Positions 1-6,195 of a DNA stretch of 6,948 nt are shown one piece after another; position 1 is the first letter of the stretch, and every line of letters begins with the position of its first letter. The position numbers were made by a program, and so were the translations under genes. The DNA is taken from the NCBI GenBank assembly GCA_958414825.1, contig CATYXQ010000074.1, positions 1-6,948 on the forward strand. The letters run 5' to 3'. The DNA comes from an uncultured Eubacteriales bacterium (GTDB lineage: Bacteria; Bacillota; Clostridia; Oscillospirales; CAG-272). The notes under the pieces were generated by a model, which did no database searches, was not told where the DNA came from, and saw only the letters and a program-made list of their open reading frames with translations.

Positions 1-773
1 AAAACAACATGGAAGGCACGGTTACCGAATTATCCTCCGACGATCTCAACCGGAAGGTCAATATACCGGCAACAAATGAAAACTATGATATGAAAACGAT
101 TCTCTCGGAAATCTGTGACTCCGGTGAATTTTTGGAAGTATCGGACAGCTATGCGCCCGAAGCGCTCTGTGCTCTGGGTTCTATCGGCAGCAGCGTTGCG
201 GGAATTATCGCCAACCAACCGTCTGTCGGCGGCGGACGTCTCACGCCGGAGGGCGCGCGCAAAATGGCAAAATTCATATCCCTGTGCGACAATTTTTCCA
301 TTCCGATCGTCACATTCACAGACTGCGAAGGCGTGGTTGTGGATGACATATGTGAGAACGCGCCGCTTGCCTCCGAACTTTCGCGGCTGGCATTTGCCTA
401 TGCAAACGCGGTTTGCCCGAAAATTACCGCTATTATCGGAAAAGCCTATGGTAGCGCTTTTACTCTGATGGGATCAAAAGCCGTCGGCGCAGACATTGCG
501 TTTGCTCTGTCCGGCGCGCAAATCAGCATTATGCCGCCCGCAAGCGCAGTGGCGTTTCTCTGGAACGACCGTGTTGCAAAACAAAGCCGCGAAGAGGTTG
601 AAGCCGAATGGACAGCAGAATATGCAACGCCCGTACATGCTGCGCTGCACGGCGAGATCGACGACATCATTGAACCTGCGGAACTGCGGCAAAGAATCTG
701 CGCGGCGCTCAGTATGCTGGCGTCAAAATGTGCGGGAACGCCTGCGCGCCGCCACGCAAATCTGCCCCTTTAA
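1..773 (+). CDS. Biotin-dependent carboxyltransferase, PccB/MmdA (12S-like) family, C-terminal half (5' partial)
   Basis: The reading frame is already open at the window edge (codons from base 3). The ATG at base 9 is unlikely to be the true start, because the product matches only the C-terminal half of a roughly 510-residue acyl-CoA carboxyltransferase. Recognisable family landmarks include a 'YDM..IL.EICD.GEFLEV' entry, 'GIIANQP', 'KMAKFISLCDNFSIPIVTF', 'KAYGSAF..MGSK..GAD' (about 441-488), a 'ATPVHAALHGEIDDII' region and the typical 'RRHANLPL' C-terminus. Such subunits move CO2 between biotin and an acyl-CoA (propionyl/methylmalonyl-, glutaconyl- or acetyl-CoA). In this operon it is the likely alpha subunit of a Na+-pumping decarboxylase or the 12S-like part of a transcarboxylase. 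It is divergent: the usual 'PGF.PG..QE..GI' segment is replaced, and 'KAYGGAY' reads 'KAYGSAF'. Substrate cannot be assigned. The stop codon overlaps the next gene's ribosome binding site. Confidence 0.88.
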   Translation, partial: NNMEGTVTELSSDDLNRKVNIPATNENYDMKTILSEICDSGEFLEVSDSYAPEALCALGSIGSSVAGIIANQPSVGGGRLTPEGARKMAKFISLCDNFSIPIVTFTDCEGVVVDDICENAPLASELSRLAFAYANAVCPKITAIIGKAYGSAFTLMGSKAVGADIAFALSGAQISIMPPASAVAFLWNDRVAKQSREEVEAEWTAEYATPVHAALHGEIDDIIEPAELRQRICAALSMLASKCAGTPARRHANLPL

Positions 774-778
774 GGAGG
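771..778 (+). promoter_or_regulatory. Stop codon overlapping the Shine-Dalgarno of the OadG-like gene
   Basis: The sequence TAAGGAGG joins the carboxyltransferase stop codon to a near-consensus Shine-Dalgarno six bases before the ATG at 785. This fixes the start of the next gene at 785 rather than at the in-frame ATG at 728, which lies inside the upstream gene. It also suggests that terminating ribosomes re-initiate directly (translational coupling, inferred). Confidence 0.8.
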
Positions 779-784
779 TTTGCC

Positions 785-1165
785 ATGTTTGATTTTCTTT
801 TAAGCGCCTCTGACGGCGCCGCGCTGTCGCTCAGTGATAAATTTTCGGTCGGCGGACAGGTCACATTGCTCGGCATGGGCACAGTATTTGCAATTCTTGC
901 TCTGCTCTGGGGACTTGTAGAACTGTTGCACGTCCTTTTAAAACCGTTTAGCGATAAAAAGAACAACGCATTCAATCCCCCTCCTGTTGTAGCCCCCGCT
1001 CCCGCAGTCGCTCCTCACATAAAGGATAACGAAAAACCGAACGGCGACACGGAACTGATTGCCGCCATTACCGCTGCAGTCGAAGCATACCGCGGTGCGG
1101 ATGCACCCGCTTTCCGCGTTGTCTCATTCAAGCGTGCAAATCATAGATTCTCATCCGGAAAATAA
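785..1165 (+). CDS. OadG/MmdD-like small membrane-anchor subunit of Na+-transporting decarboxylase
   Basis: A 126-residue protein in three parts. There is one hydrophobic helix at about residues 24-52 carrying the family's 'VTLLGMGTVFAILALLWG' pattern, then a Pro/Ala-rich linker (about 64-78), then a C-terminal segment 'AAITAAVEAYRG...FRVVSFKR' (about 92-117). OadG/MmdD-type subunits anchor and assemble the soluble carboxyltransferase and biotin carrier on the membrane pump subunit. The order anchor, biotin carrier, OadB-like pump is the standard layout of these complexes. The start at 785 was chosen because of the perfectly placed GGAGG. Small subunits of this family diverge quickly, so whether it belongs to oxaloacetate, methylmalonyl-CoA or another decarboxylase cannot be told from it alone. 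Confidence 0.85.
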   Translation: MFDFLLSASDGAALSLSDKFSVGGQVTLLGMGTVFAILALLWGLVELLHVLLKPFSDKKNNAFNPPPVVAPAPAVAPHIKDNEKPNGDTELIAAITAAVEAYRGADAPAFRVVSFKRANHRFSSGK

Positions 1166-1187
1166 AATTTTGATTGGAGAAACGATC

Positions 1188-1580
1188 ATGAAACAATATA
1201 TTGTTACCGTCAATGGCACTGCATATGAAGTTACAGTAGAAGAAGCCGGTTCAACGGCTATGTCCGCACCGGCGCCGACCCCGGCAGCAACAGCATCTGC
1301 CCCTGCTGCTCCCAAGGCGGCTCCGACTCCCAAAGTTGCGCCCGTAGCGCCTGCCGGTGTGCAAGGGGCAACAAAAATTTCTGCGCCGATGCCCGGCACC
1401 ATTCTTAAAATCAATGTTACCGTGGGACAAACGGTAAAATCGGGAGACTCGCTCTGTGTTCTTGAGGCCATGAAAATGGAAAATGACATTCCCGCCCCTG
1501 CGGACGGAACCGTCGCAAGTATTCTTGTTTCAAACGGCGCCACAGTGCAAAGCGGTGATGTTTTAATTACACTCAACTAA
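1188..1580 (+). CDS. Biotin carboxyl carrier protein (MmdC/GcdC/1.3S-like)
   Basis: A 130-residue biotin carrier. Residues 1-20 form a short N-terminal segment ('MKQYIVTVNG...'), residues about 22-58 are an Ala/Pro-rich flexible linker, and residues about 61-130 are a complete biotinyl/lipoyl domain. The biotinylation motif EAMKMEN lies at 93-99, so Lys96 is the biotin acceptor, about 34 residues from the C-terminus as is usual. 'SAPMPGTILKI' and 'VQSGDVLITL' frame the domain. The start at 1188 follows GGAGA (1176-1180) with 7-base spacing; the longer frame from 1059 overlaps the previous gene and is rejected. The protein ferries the carboxyl group between the carboxyltransferase(s) and the membrane subunit. 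No other biotin domain is seen in the window (the first gene is incomplete), so both carboxyltransferases probably use this carrier. Confidence 0.93.
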   Translation: MKQYIVTVNGTAYEVTVEEAGSTAMSAPAPTPAATASAPAAPKAAPTPKVAPVAPAGVQGATKISAPMPGTILKINVTVGQTVKSGDSLCVLEAMKMENDIPAPADGTVASILVSNGATVQSGDVLITLN

Positions 1581-1605
1581 AGCGCTTCGGAAAGTTGGTA
1601 TTATC

Positions 1606-2781
1606 ATGCTTGATACGCTTATAAATTTTGCCAGATCGACCGGTATCTACGACTTTTTTGAAGATCCCGTTCTAATGGGTAAAACCCTGATTATGTACAT
1701 CATTATCGGTGTCCTTATCTATTTGGCAATCGGAAAAAAATACGAGCCGCTGCTCCTGCTTCCCATTGCATTCGGTATGTTGCTCGCCAATCTCCCCGGC
1801 GCGGAACTGTTTCACATGGAATATTTTCTGCGGGAAGAACTCAATTACTCTGAGATTCTGCACGGCGGACTGCTCGACATCCTGTATCTCGGCGTCAAGC
1901 TCGGCATTTACCCCTCCCTCATCTTTCTCGGCGTTGGCGCAATGACCGATTTTACGCCGCTAATTGCAAATCCCAAAAGCCTGCTGCTCGGTGCGGCGGC
2001 ACAATTCGGCGTATTCGCCGCCTTTTTCGGTGCGCTCTTTCTCGGATTTGATCCGGAACAAGCGGCGGCAATCGGTATTATCGGCGGTGCGGACGGACCT
2101 ACGGCCATTCTTGTCACCAAAACCCTGGCGCCACTGCTTCTCGGACCGATTGCAATCGCTGCTTATTCCTATATGGCGCTGATTCCGATCATACAGCCGC
2201 CGTTCATGAAACTCTTAACAACGAAAAAAGAACGTTCGGTGGTCATGAAAAATCTGCGCCCGGTTTCCAAGGTTGAAAAAATCATCTTCCCCATTGCTGT
2301 GTCAGTCATCATCATTTTACTCGTGCCGGATGCAGCGCCGTTAATCGGCTTTCTTATGCTCGGAAACCTGTTAACCGTCTGCGGCGTCACCGAGCGCCTA
2401 TCCAAAACCGCACAAAACGAACTCTGCAATATACTCACAATTTTTCTCGGCGTATCAGTCGGAGCCACGGCGAATGCGGCAAGCTTTTTGTCGCTTCAGA
2501 CCGTTTATATCGTCATTCTTGGACTTGCGGCGTTTATCATTGCAACCTGCGCGGGCGTTCTGTTCGGTAAACTGATGTACGTACTGACAAAAGGAAAAAT
2601 CAATCCGCTGATCGGATCCGCAGGGGTAAGTGCAGTTCCGATGGCCGCGCGCGTGAGCAATATGGTCGGTCAACAAGAGAATCCTTCTAACTTCCTGCTT
2701 ATGCACGCCATGGGACCAAATGTTGCCGGAGTAATCGGTTCTGCCGTTGCAGCAGGTATTTTCCTGCAGTTCTTCAAATAA
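1606..2781 (+). CDS. Na+-transporting carboxybiotin decarboxylase beta subunit (OadB/MmdB/GcdB family)
   Basis: A 391-residue polytopic membrane protein with roughly nine to ten hydrophobic segments, within the family's range (about 370-430). It decarboxylates carboxybiotin on the carrier protein and couples this to Na+ export. The key motif GIIGGADGPTAI is at 157-168. The C-terminal signature 'GSAGVSAVPMAARVS' (337-351) and 'NFLLMHAMGPNVAGVIGSA' are intact. Residues D163, Y189, N333, G337, S342 and R349 fall at a constant offset of 40 from D203, Y229, N373, G377, S382 and R389 of the Klebsiella OadB as I recall them, so the Na+/proton pathway appears complete. The gene lies 25 bases after the biotin carrier, with a weak Shine-Dalgarno (GGAAAG, 1589-1594). 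Family members cannot be assigned to a particular decarboxylase from this subunit, since it acts only on carboxybiotin. Confidence 0.95.
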   Translation: MLDTLINFARSTGIYDFFEDPVLMGKTLIMYIIIGVLIYLAIGKKYEPLLLLPIAFGMLLANLPGAELFHMEYFLREELNYSEILHGGLLDILYLGVKLGIYPSLIFLGVGAMTDFTPLIANPKSLLLGAAAQFGVFAAFFGALFLGFDPEQAAAIGIIGGADGPTAILVTKTLAPLLLGPIAIAAYSYMALIPIIQPPFMKLLTTKKERSVVMKNLRPVSKVEKIIFPIAVSVIIILLVPDAAPLIGFLMLGNLLTVCGVTERLSKTAQNELCNILTIFLGVSVGATANAASFLSLQTVYIVILGLAAFIIATCAGVLFGKLMYVLTKGKINPLIGSAGVSAVPMAARVSNMVGQQENPSNFLLMHAMGPNVAGVIGSAVAAGIFLQFFK

Positions 2782-2801
2782 CATATAAAGGGGAAAAATC
2801 A

Positions 2802-4199
2802 ATGTCTAAAATAAAAATTACGGAAACGGTATTGCGCGATTCTCATCAATCGCTGGCTGCTACCCGAATGACTACCGAGGAAATGCTTCCCATATTGGAA
2901 GCGCTGGATGCGGTTGGGTATCATGCGCTGGAGGCCTGGGGCGGCGCAACCTTTGACGCCTGCCTTCGCTTTTTGAATGAAGATCCGTGGGACAGACTCC
3001 GCACAATCCGTTCACATGTAAAGAATACCAAACTTCAAATGCTCTTCCGCGGTCAAAATATTCTCGGTTATCGTCATTACGCAGACGACGTAGTGGAATA
3101 TTTTGTGCAAAAATGTGTGGCAAACGGAATGGATATTATCCGCATATTTGACGCGCTGAACGATCCGCGCAATCTGAAAACCACGATCAACGCCACAAAA
3201 AAAGAGGGTGGCCATGTCCAAGTCGCATTCAGCTACACCACCAGCCCTGTACACAATAACGAATACTTTGCAAAGCTTGCAAAGCAGATGGAGGAAATGG
3301 GGGCGGATTCAATCTGCATCAAGGATATGTCCGGTCTGCTCAAACCTTACGATGCGTACGATCTGGTTAAAAAGCTGAAAGCCAACGTCTCGGTTCCGAT
3401 TGAACTGCACTCTCACTACACCGCCGGGCTTGCTTCCATGACGTATCTTAAAGCGATTGAAGCCGGCGTAGATATTATCGACACGGCCATTTCTCCCTTT
3501 GCGCTCGGCACTTCGCAGCCGCCGACCGAACCGATCGTGGCCACGCTTGCTGGAACGGAATACGATACAGGACTCGATTTAGATAAACTGAATGTCGTAT
3601 CCAAGTATTTTGACGGTCTGCGCGAAAGCTATCTGGAAAGCGGACTGATTAATCCCAAAGTTTTGAAAGTAGACGTCAATGCACTGCGCTATCAGGTTCC
3701 GGGCGGTATGCTCTCAAATCTCGTATCTCAACTGAAGCAGGCCGGTAAACTGGATAAGCTGGACGAAGTACTGGCGGAAGTGCCGCGTGTTCGCGCCGAT
3801 GCGGGCTATCCTCCGCTGGTTACGCCTTCTTCGCAAATTGTAGGTACACAAGCTGTATTTAATGTCATTTCCGGCGAGCGCTACAAGATCGTCACCAAAG
3901 AATTCAAAGGCATTGTACACGGCGATTACGGCAGAACTCCTGTTCCGATCTCGGATGAATTCCGTAAAAAAATCATCGGAAATGAAAAGCCCATCACCTG
4001 CCGTCCGGCAGATAACCTTGCGCCTGAATTGGACACGCTTCGTGAAAAAGTCAAGCCCTATATAGAACAGGATGAGGACATTCTCACCTATGCGCTGTTT
4101 GAGCAGGTTGCCACGAAATTTTTTGAACAACGCAAGAACAAAAAATACGGTCTTGACGGAAAAAATGCCGATAAAGAACTCGGTATTCACAGCGTATAA
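2802..4199 (+). CDS. oadA: OadA/PycB/5S-type carboxyltransferase subunit (2-oxoacid carboxyltransferase) lacking biotin domain
   Basis: A 465-residue protein. Residues about 4-270 form the HMGL-like TIM barrel carboxyltransferase domain, and residues about 290-455 the conserved PYC/OADA helical domain ('RYQVPGGMLSNLVSQL', 'HGDYGRTP'). The divalent metal site is visible: D13 in 'LRDSHQS', K174 in 'ICIKDMSG' (the lysine carbamylated in relatives), and H203 and H205 in 'ELHSHYT'. The fold transfers carboxyl between biotin and pyruvate/oxaloacetate. The protein ends without an EAMKM biotin domain, as do PycB-only forms and the transcarboxylase 5S subunit, so it should use the separate carrier at 1188-1580. 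The start has AAGGGG (2788-2793) 8 bases upstream. It is the last gene before a terminator. Alternative roles are oxaloacetate decarboxylase alpha, 5S-like transcarboxylase subunit, or pyruvate carboxylase B; no biotin carboxylase gene is visible in this window. Confidence 0.93.
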   Translation: MSKIKITETVLRDSHQSLAATRMTTEEMLPILEALDAVGYHALEAWGGATFDACLRFLNEDPWDRLRTIRSHVKNTKLQMLFRGQNILGYRHYADDVVEYFVQKCVANGMDIIRIFDALNDPRNLKTTINATKKEGGHVQVAFSYTTSPVHNNEYFAKLAKQMEEMGADSICIKDMSGLLKPYDAYDLVKKLKANVSVPIELHSHYTAGLASMTYLKAIEAGVDIIDTAISPFALGTSQPPTEPIVATLAGTEYDTGLDLDKLNVVSKYFDGLRESYLESGLINPKVLKVDVNALRYQVPGGMLSNLVSQLKQAGKLDKLDEVLAEVPRVRADAGYPPLVTPSSQIVGTQAVFNVISGERYKIVTKEFKGIVHGDYGRTPVPISDEFRKKIIGNEKPITCRPADNLAPELDTLREKVKPYIEQDEDILTYALFEQVATKFFEQRKNKKYGLDGKNADKELGIHSV

Positions 4200-4208
4200 A
4201 TAAACAGA

Positions 4209-4239
4209 AAAAGCCGGGGACAAATTTTCCTCGGCTTTT
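4209..4239 (+). terminator. Intrinsic terminator of the decarboxylase operon
   Basis: A 12-bp stem (4209-4220 with 4228-4239, one G-U pair) with a 7-base loop. It starts 10 bases after the oadA stop and ends in a TTTT run. The A-run on its left side means it could also act on the opposite strand. It closes the + strand operon. Confidence 0.85.
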
Positions 4240-4251
4240 CTATTTCTTATG

Positions 4252-4284
4252 AAAAAATACGGAACGCAAAGCGTTCCGTATTTT
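4252..4284 (-). terminator. Intrinsic terminator of rplS
   Basis: A perfect 14-bp stem (4254-4267 with 4271-4284) around an AAA loop (TTT on the minus strand). On the minus strand it runs into a T tract (complement of the A-run 4252-4257), 22 bases after the rplS stop. The + side also carries TTTT, so it may be bidirectional and block read-through between the two convergent genes. Confidence 0.88.
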
Positions 4285-4306
4285 CTTGGGTATACTCACC
4301 CGAAAT

Positions 4307-4654
4307 TCAGTTATCGATTTTCTCTTTAACTTTCGCGCTCTTGCCAACGCGCTCACGAATGTAGTACAGCTTTGCACGACGAACCTTACCAACACGCACA
4401 AGCTCAACTTTCGCCACATTCGGAGAATGTACGGGGAAAGTTTTTTCAACACCGCATCCATATGCAACACGTCTGACGGTAAACGTTTCAGAAATTCCGC
4501 CGCCGTGCTTTGCGATAACCGTACCCTCAAAGATCTGGATTCTTTCCCGGGCTCCCTCCTTAATTCGGTTATGCACTTTTACCGTGCTTCCGATTTCAAC
4601 CACAGGGGGATTTTCCTTAATCTGCTCGCTTACAAAAGCCTGAATTTTATCCAT
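4307..4654 (-). CDS. rplS: 50S ribosomal protein L19
   Basis: A 115-residue protein with classic L19 features: 'NPPVVEIGSTVKVHNRIKEG', 'RIQIFEGTVIAKHGGGISETFTVRRV', 'GCGVEKTFPVHSPNVAKVELVRVGKVRRAKLYY' and 'RERVGKSAKVKE'. L19 sits at the 30S-50S interface of the large subunit. The length fits the family (about 113-120). The ATG at 4654 was chosen over a GTG immediately before it (4655-4657), because the AGGAGG at 4662-4667 is 7 bases from the ATG but only 4 from the GTG. The gene has its own promoter and terminator and faces apgM divergently. It is therefore monocistronic here, not at the end of an rpsP-rimM-trmD-rplS operon as in many bacteria. Confidence 0.97.
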   Translation of the reverse strand: MDKIQAFVSEQIKENPPVVEIGSTVKVHNRIKEGARERIQIFEGTVIAKHGGGISETFTVRRVAYGCGVEKTFPVHSPNVAKVELVRVGKVRRAKLYYIRERVGKSAKVKEKIDN

Positions 4655-4735
4655 CACGGCTCCTCCTTATTCATCGAACATTCTTGCGTGAGCAATGCAG
4701 AGGACTGTTCTTATTCATGTGCTTTACACACAACG
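4655..4735 (-). ncRNA. Putative ribosomal protein L19 leader (cis-regulatory 5' UTR of rplS)
   Basis: This is the roughly 81-nt untranslated leader between the predicted transcription start and the rplS ATG. On the transcript, GAACA (4710-4706) pairs with UGUUC (4680-4676), closing a loop that holds a small UUGC/GCAA hairpin (4695-4692 with 4687-4684). In the same loop, UCCUC (4704-4700) is exactly complementary to GAGGA within the Shine-Dalgarno (4665-4661). This would make a pseudoknot hiding the ribosome binding site. The pairings are seen in the sequence. Assignment to the Rfam L19_leader family of low-GC Gram-positives is from memory and would need a covariance-model check. The expected role is feedback repression by L19 protein. 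Confidence 0.6.
4661..4667 (-). promoter_or_regulatory. Shine-Dalgarno of rplS that decides the start codon
   Basis: AGGAGG(A) on the minus strand lies 7 bases before the ATG at 4654 and 4 before the adjacent GTG, favouring the ATG. It is also the target of the complementary UCCUC in the leader. Confidence 0.75.
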
Positions 4736-4741
4736 TTTGTT

Positions 4742-4770
4742 ATTTTACCATAAAGAAACACAAAATGCAA
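4742..4770 (-). promoter_or_regulatory. SigA-type promoter of rplS
   Basis: On the minus strand, TTGCAT (4770-4765) is followed by a 17-base spacer and TAAAAT (4747-4742). A TGn extended -10 precedes it (4750-4748), and an A/T-rich stretch upstream of the -35 (about 4771-4785) resembles an UP element. Transcription should start near 4735. Confidence 0.8.
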
Positions 4771-4825
4771 TAGTTTTTATAAAAATGCCCGTGAAACTGT
4801 GTTTTTTAGCTGTACGCAAAAGCGC

Positions 4826-4854
4826 TTGACTCCAAAAGGCATGTTTTCTATAAA
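4826..4854 (+). promoter_or_regulatory. SigA-type promoter P1 for the apgM-lepB-rbgA operon
   Basis: TTGACT (4826-4831), a 17-base spacer and TATAAA (4849-4854) give near-consensus boxes, with the predicted start near 4861. The -35 is overlapped by the palindrome AAGCGCTT (4820-4827), which could be an operator. Confidence 0.7.
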
Positions 4855-4880
4855 AAATTAACAGAATCCGGCAAAATATA

Positions 4881-4909
4881 TTGTATAATTCGCCGCGCTG
4901 TGTTATAAT
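4881..4909 (+). promoter_or_regulatory. Second promoter P2 (extended -10) for the apgM operon
   Basis: A perfect TATAAT (4904-4909) with a TGn extension (4901-4903) lies 17 bases after a weaker TTGTAT (4881-4886), so the predicted start is near 4916. It is tandem with P1; which one dominates cannot be told from the sequence. Confidence 0.6.
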
Positions 4910-4974
4910 AATTTGAATATTAATAAATAAACTTACTTTGTATAAAAATGTTATCTGCTTGGAGAAATATACCT

Positions 4975-6183
4975 ATGAAATATCTGATTCTGGTTTGCGA
5001 TGGTATGGCGGACAGGAAAATCAAAGAACTCGGCAGCCGTACACCGATGGAAGCCGCAAACAAACCGACCATGGATGCGCTCGCGAAAATTTCACTCTGC
5101 GGCACGGTATCCAATGTCCCCACAGGTATGGTACCTGAAAGCGATACGGCAAATCTCTCTATTCTGTCCTATGATCCAAGACTCTATTCAAAAGGCAGAT
5201 CGCCGCTTGAAGCTATGAGCATCGGCCTTGATATGCAGGCGGACGAAACGGCATATCGCTGCAATCTGGTAACCCTCAGCGAAGAAGAAGACTATCCGAA
5301 CAAAATTATGCTGGATCACAGTGCGGACGAAATCACCACTACCGAGGCGGATCAGCTGATTCATGCGCTTGAAGCCGCTTTCGGCAACGACATGCGGCAT
5401 TTTTATACCGGCGTCTCCTACCGGCACTGCCTGCTTTGGAAAAATTCCAGCGACACCTTTCCATTTATGCGCCCGCACGATATCCTCGGTCAATGCATTG
5501 AATCCTATCTTCCCGCTGGTGAAGCCGGAGAACCTTTTTATAGACTTATGCGTGAGAGTTACGATATTTTAAACGAGCATCCCGTCAATATAGCAAGAAG
5601 GGAGGCCGGCAAACGCCCCGCCAATTCGATTTGGCTTTGGAGTCCCGGCAGGAAGCCCGCACTTCCCTCTTTTACAGAAAAATGGGGATTGCGCGGCGCC
5701 GTCATTTCCGCGGTTGATTTGATTAAAGGTATCGGAATCTGCGCCGGCATGACTTCTATTGATGTCGAAGGTGCGACGGGAACCGTGCATACCAATTACA
5801 AAGGAAAAGCCGAAGCCGCGATTCAAGCTTTTGACACCGGATACGATTTAGTTTTCGTACATGTCGAAGGGCCGGATGAATGCGGTCACCGTGCTGAAAT
5901 CGAAAACAAAGTATCGGCGATTGAACAAATAGACCGATACATTCTAAAACCCATTTTAGAGCATTTGAAAGAAAGTTCGGAACCGTTTAAAATATTTGTA
6001 CTTCCCGACCATCCGACACCGATCGAACTCCGAACACACAGTATGGAACCTGTTCCGTTTTTTGTATTTTCAAGTGAAAAAGCCGTCTGCGGCATTGACT
6101 CGTTTACAGAAGACGAAGCACAGCGCACAAAACTTTATTATCCGGACGGCAGTCAACTGCTGAACTTTATTATTGAGAAATAA
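4975..6183 (+). CDS. apgM: Cofactor-independent phosphoglycerate mutase, ApgM family (possibly the 'proposed homoserine kinase' subgroup)
   Basis: A 402-residue alkaline-phosphatase-superfamily enzyme. Residues visible are the N-terminal metal motif 'LVCDGMAD' (D9), the putative nucleophile serine in 'PESDTANLSILSYDP' (S56), 'RSPLEAMSIG', 'HFYTGVSYRH', 'HPVNIARREAGKRPAN.IWLW', 'ISAVDLIKGIGICAGM', and the C-terminal metal motifs 'HVEGPDECGH' (about 297-305) and 'LPDHPTP' (about 343-349). ApgM enzymes interconvert 2- and 3-phosphoglycerate in glycolysis/gluconeogenesis. A closely related subgroup (TIGR02535) has been proposed to act as homoserine kinase in threonine synthesis, and the overall pattern resembles that subgroup. 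No threonine gene is in the window to decide. The ATG at 4975 has GGAGA (4961-4965) 9 bases upstream; the in-frame ATG at 4948 has no ribosome binding site. The stop overlaps the lepB Shine-Dalgarno. Confidence 0.88.
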   Translation: MKYLILVCDGMADRKIKELGSRTPMEAANKPTMDALAKISLCGTVSNVPTGMVPESDTANLSILSYDPRLYSKGRSPLEAMSIGLDMQADETAYRCNLVTLSEEEDYPNKIMLDHSADEITTTEADQLIHALEAAFGNDMRHFYTGVSYRHCLLWKNSSDTFPFMRPHDILGQCIESYLPAGEAGEPFYRLMRESYDILNEHPVNIARREAGKRPANSIWLWSPGRKPALPSFTEKWGLRGAVISAVDLIKGIGICAGMTSIDVEGATGTVHTNYKGKAEAAIQAFDTGYDLVFVHVEGPDECGHRAEIENKVSAIEQIDRYILKPILEHLKESSEPFKIFVLPDHPTPIELRTHSMEPVPFFVFSSEKAVCGIDSFTEDEAQRTKLYYPDGSQLLNFIIEK

Positions 6184-6195
6184 GGAGCTTCCGAC

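Noticed and set aside
728..784. N-terminal extension of the OadG-like protein from the ATG at 728
   Set aside because: It lies inside the carboxyltransferase gene. The GGAGG at 774-778 points to the ATG at 785, and the extension is basic and unlike the family.
1151..1576. A 141-codon minus-strand open frame opposite the biotin carrier gene
   Set aside because: Its Ala/Gly/Val-rich product is the mirror of the Ala/Pro-rich linker codons; the + strand biotin carrier with EAMKMEN explains the region.
3714..4223. A 169-codon minus-strand open frame opposite the end of oadA
   Set aside because: It is the shadow of a well-conserved carboxyltransferase, begins inside the operon terminator and has no recognisable domain.
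4286..4753. A 155-codon + strand open frame opposite rplS
   Set aside because: It is antisense to a certain L19 gene and its leader, has no ribosome binding site, and its product resembles no family known to me.
4884..4889. Another TATAAT as a third promoter for apgM
   Set aside because: No -35 lies at a suitable distance; the nearest TTAACA (4858-4863) is 20 bases away. It is better explained as part of the AT-rich region and the -35 of P2.
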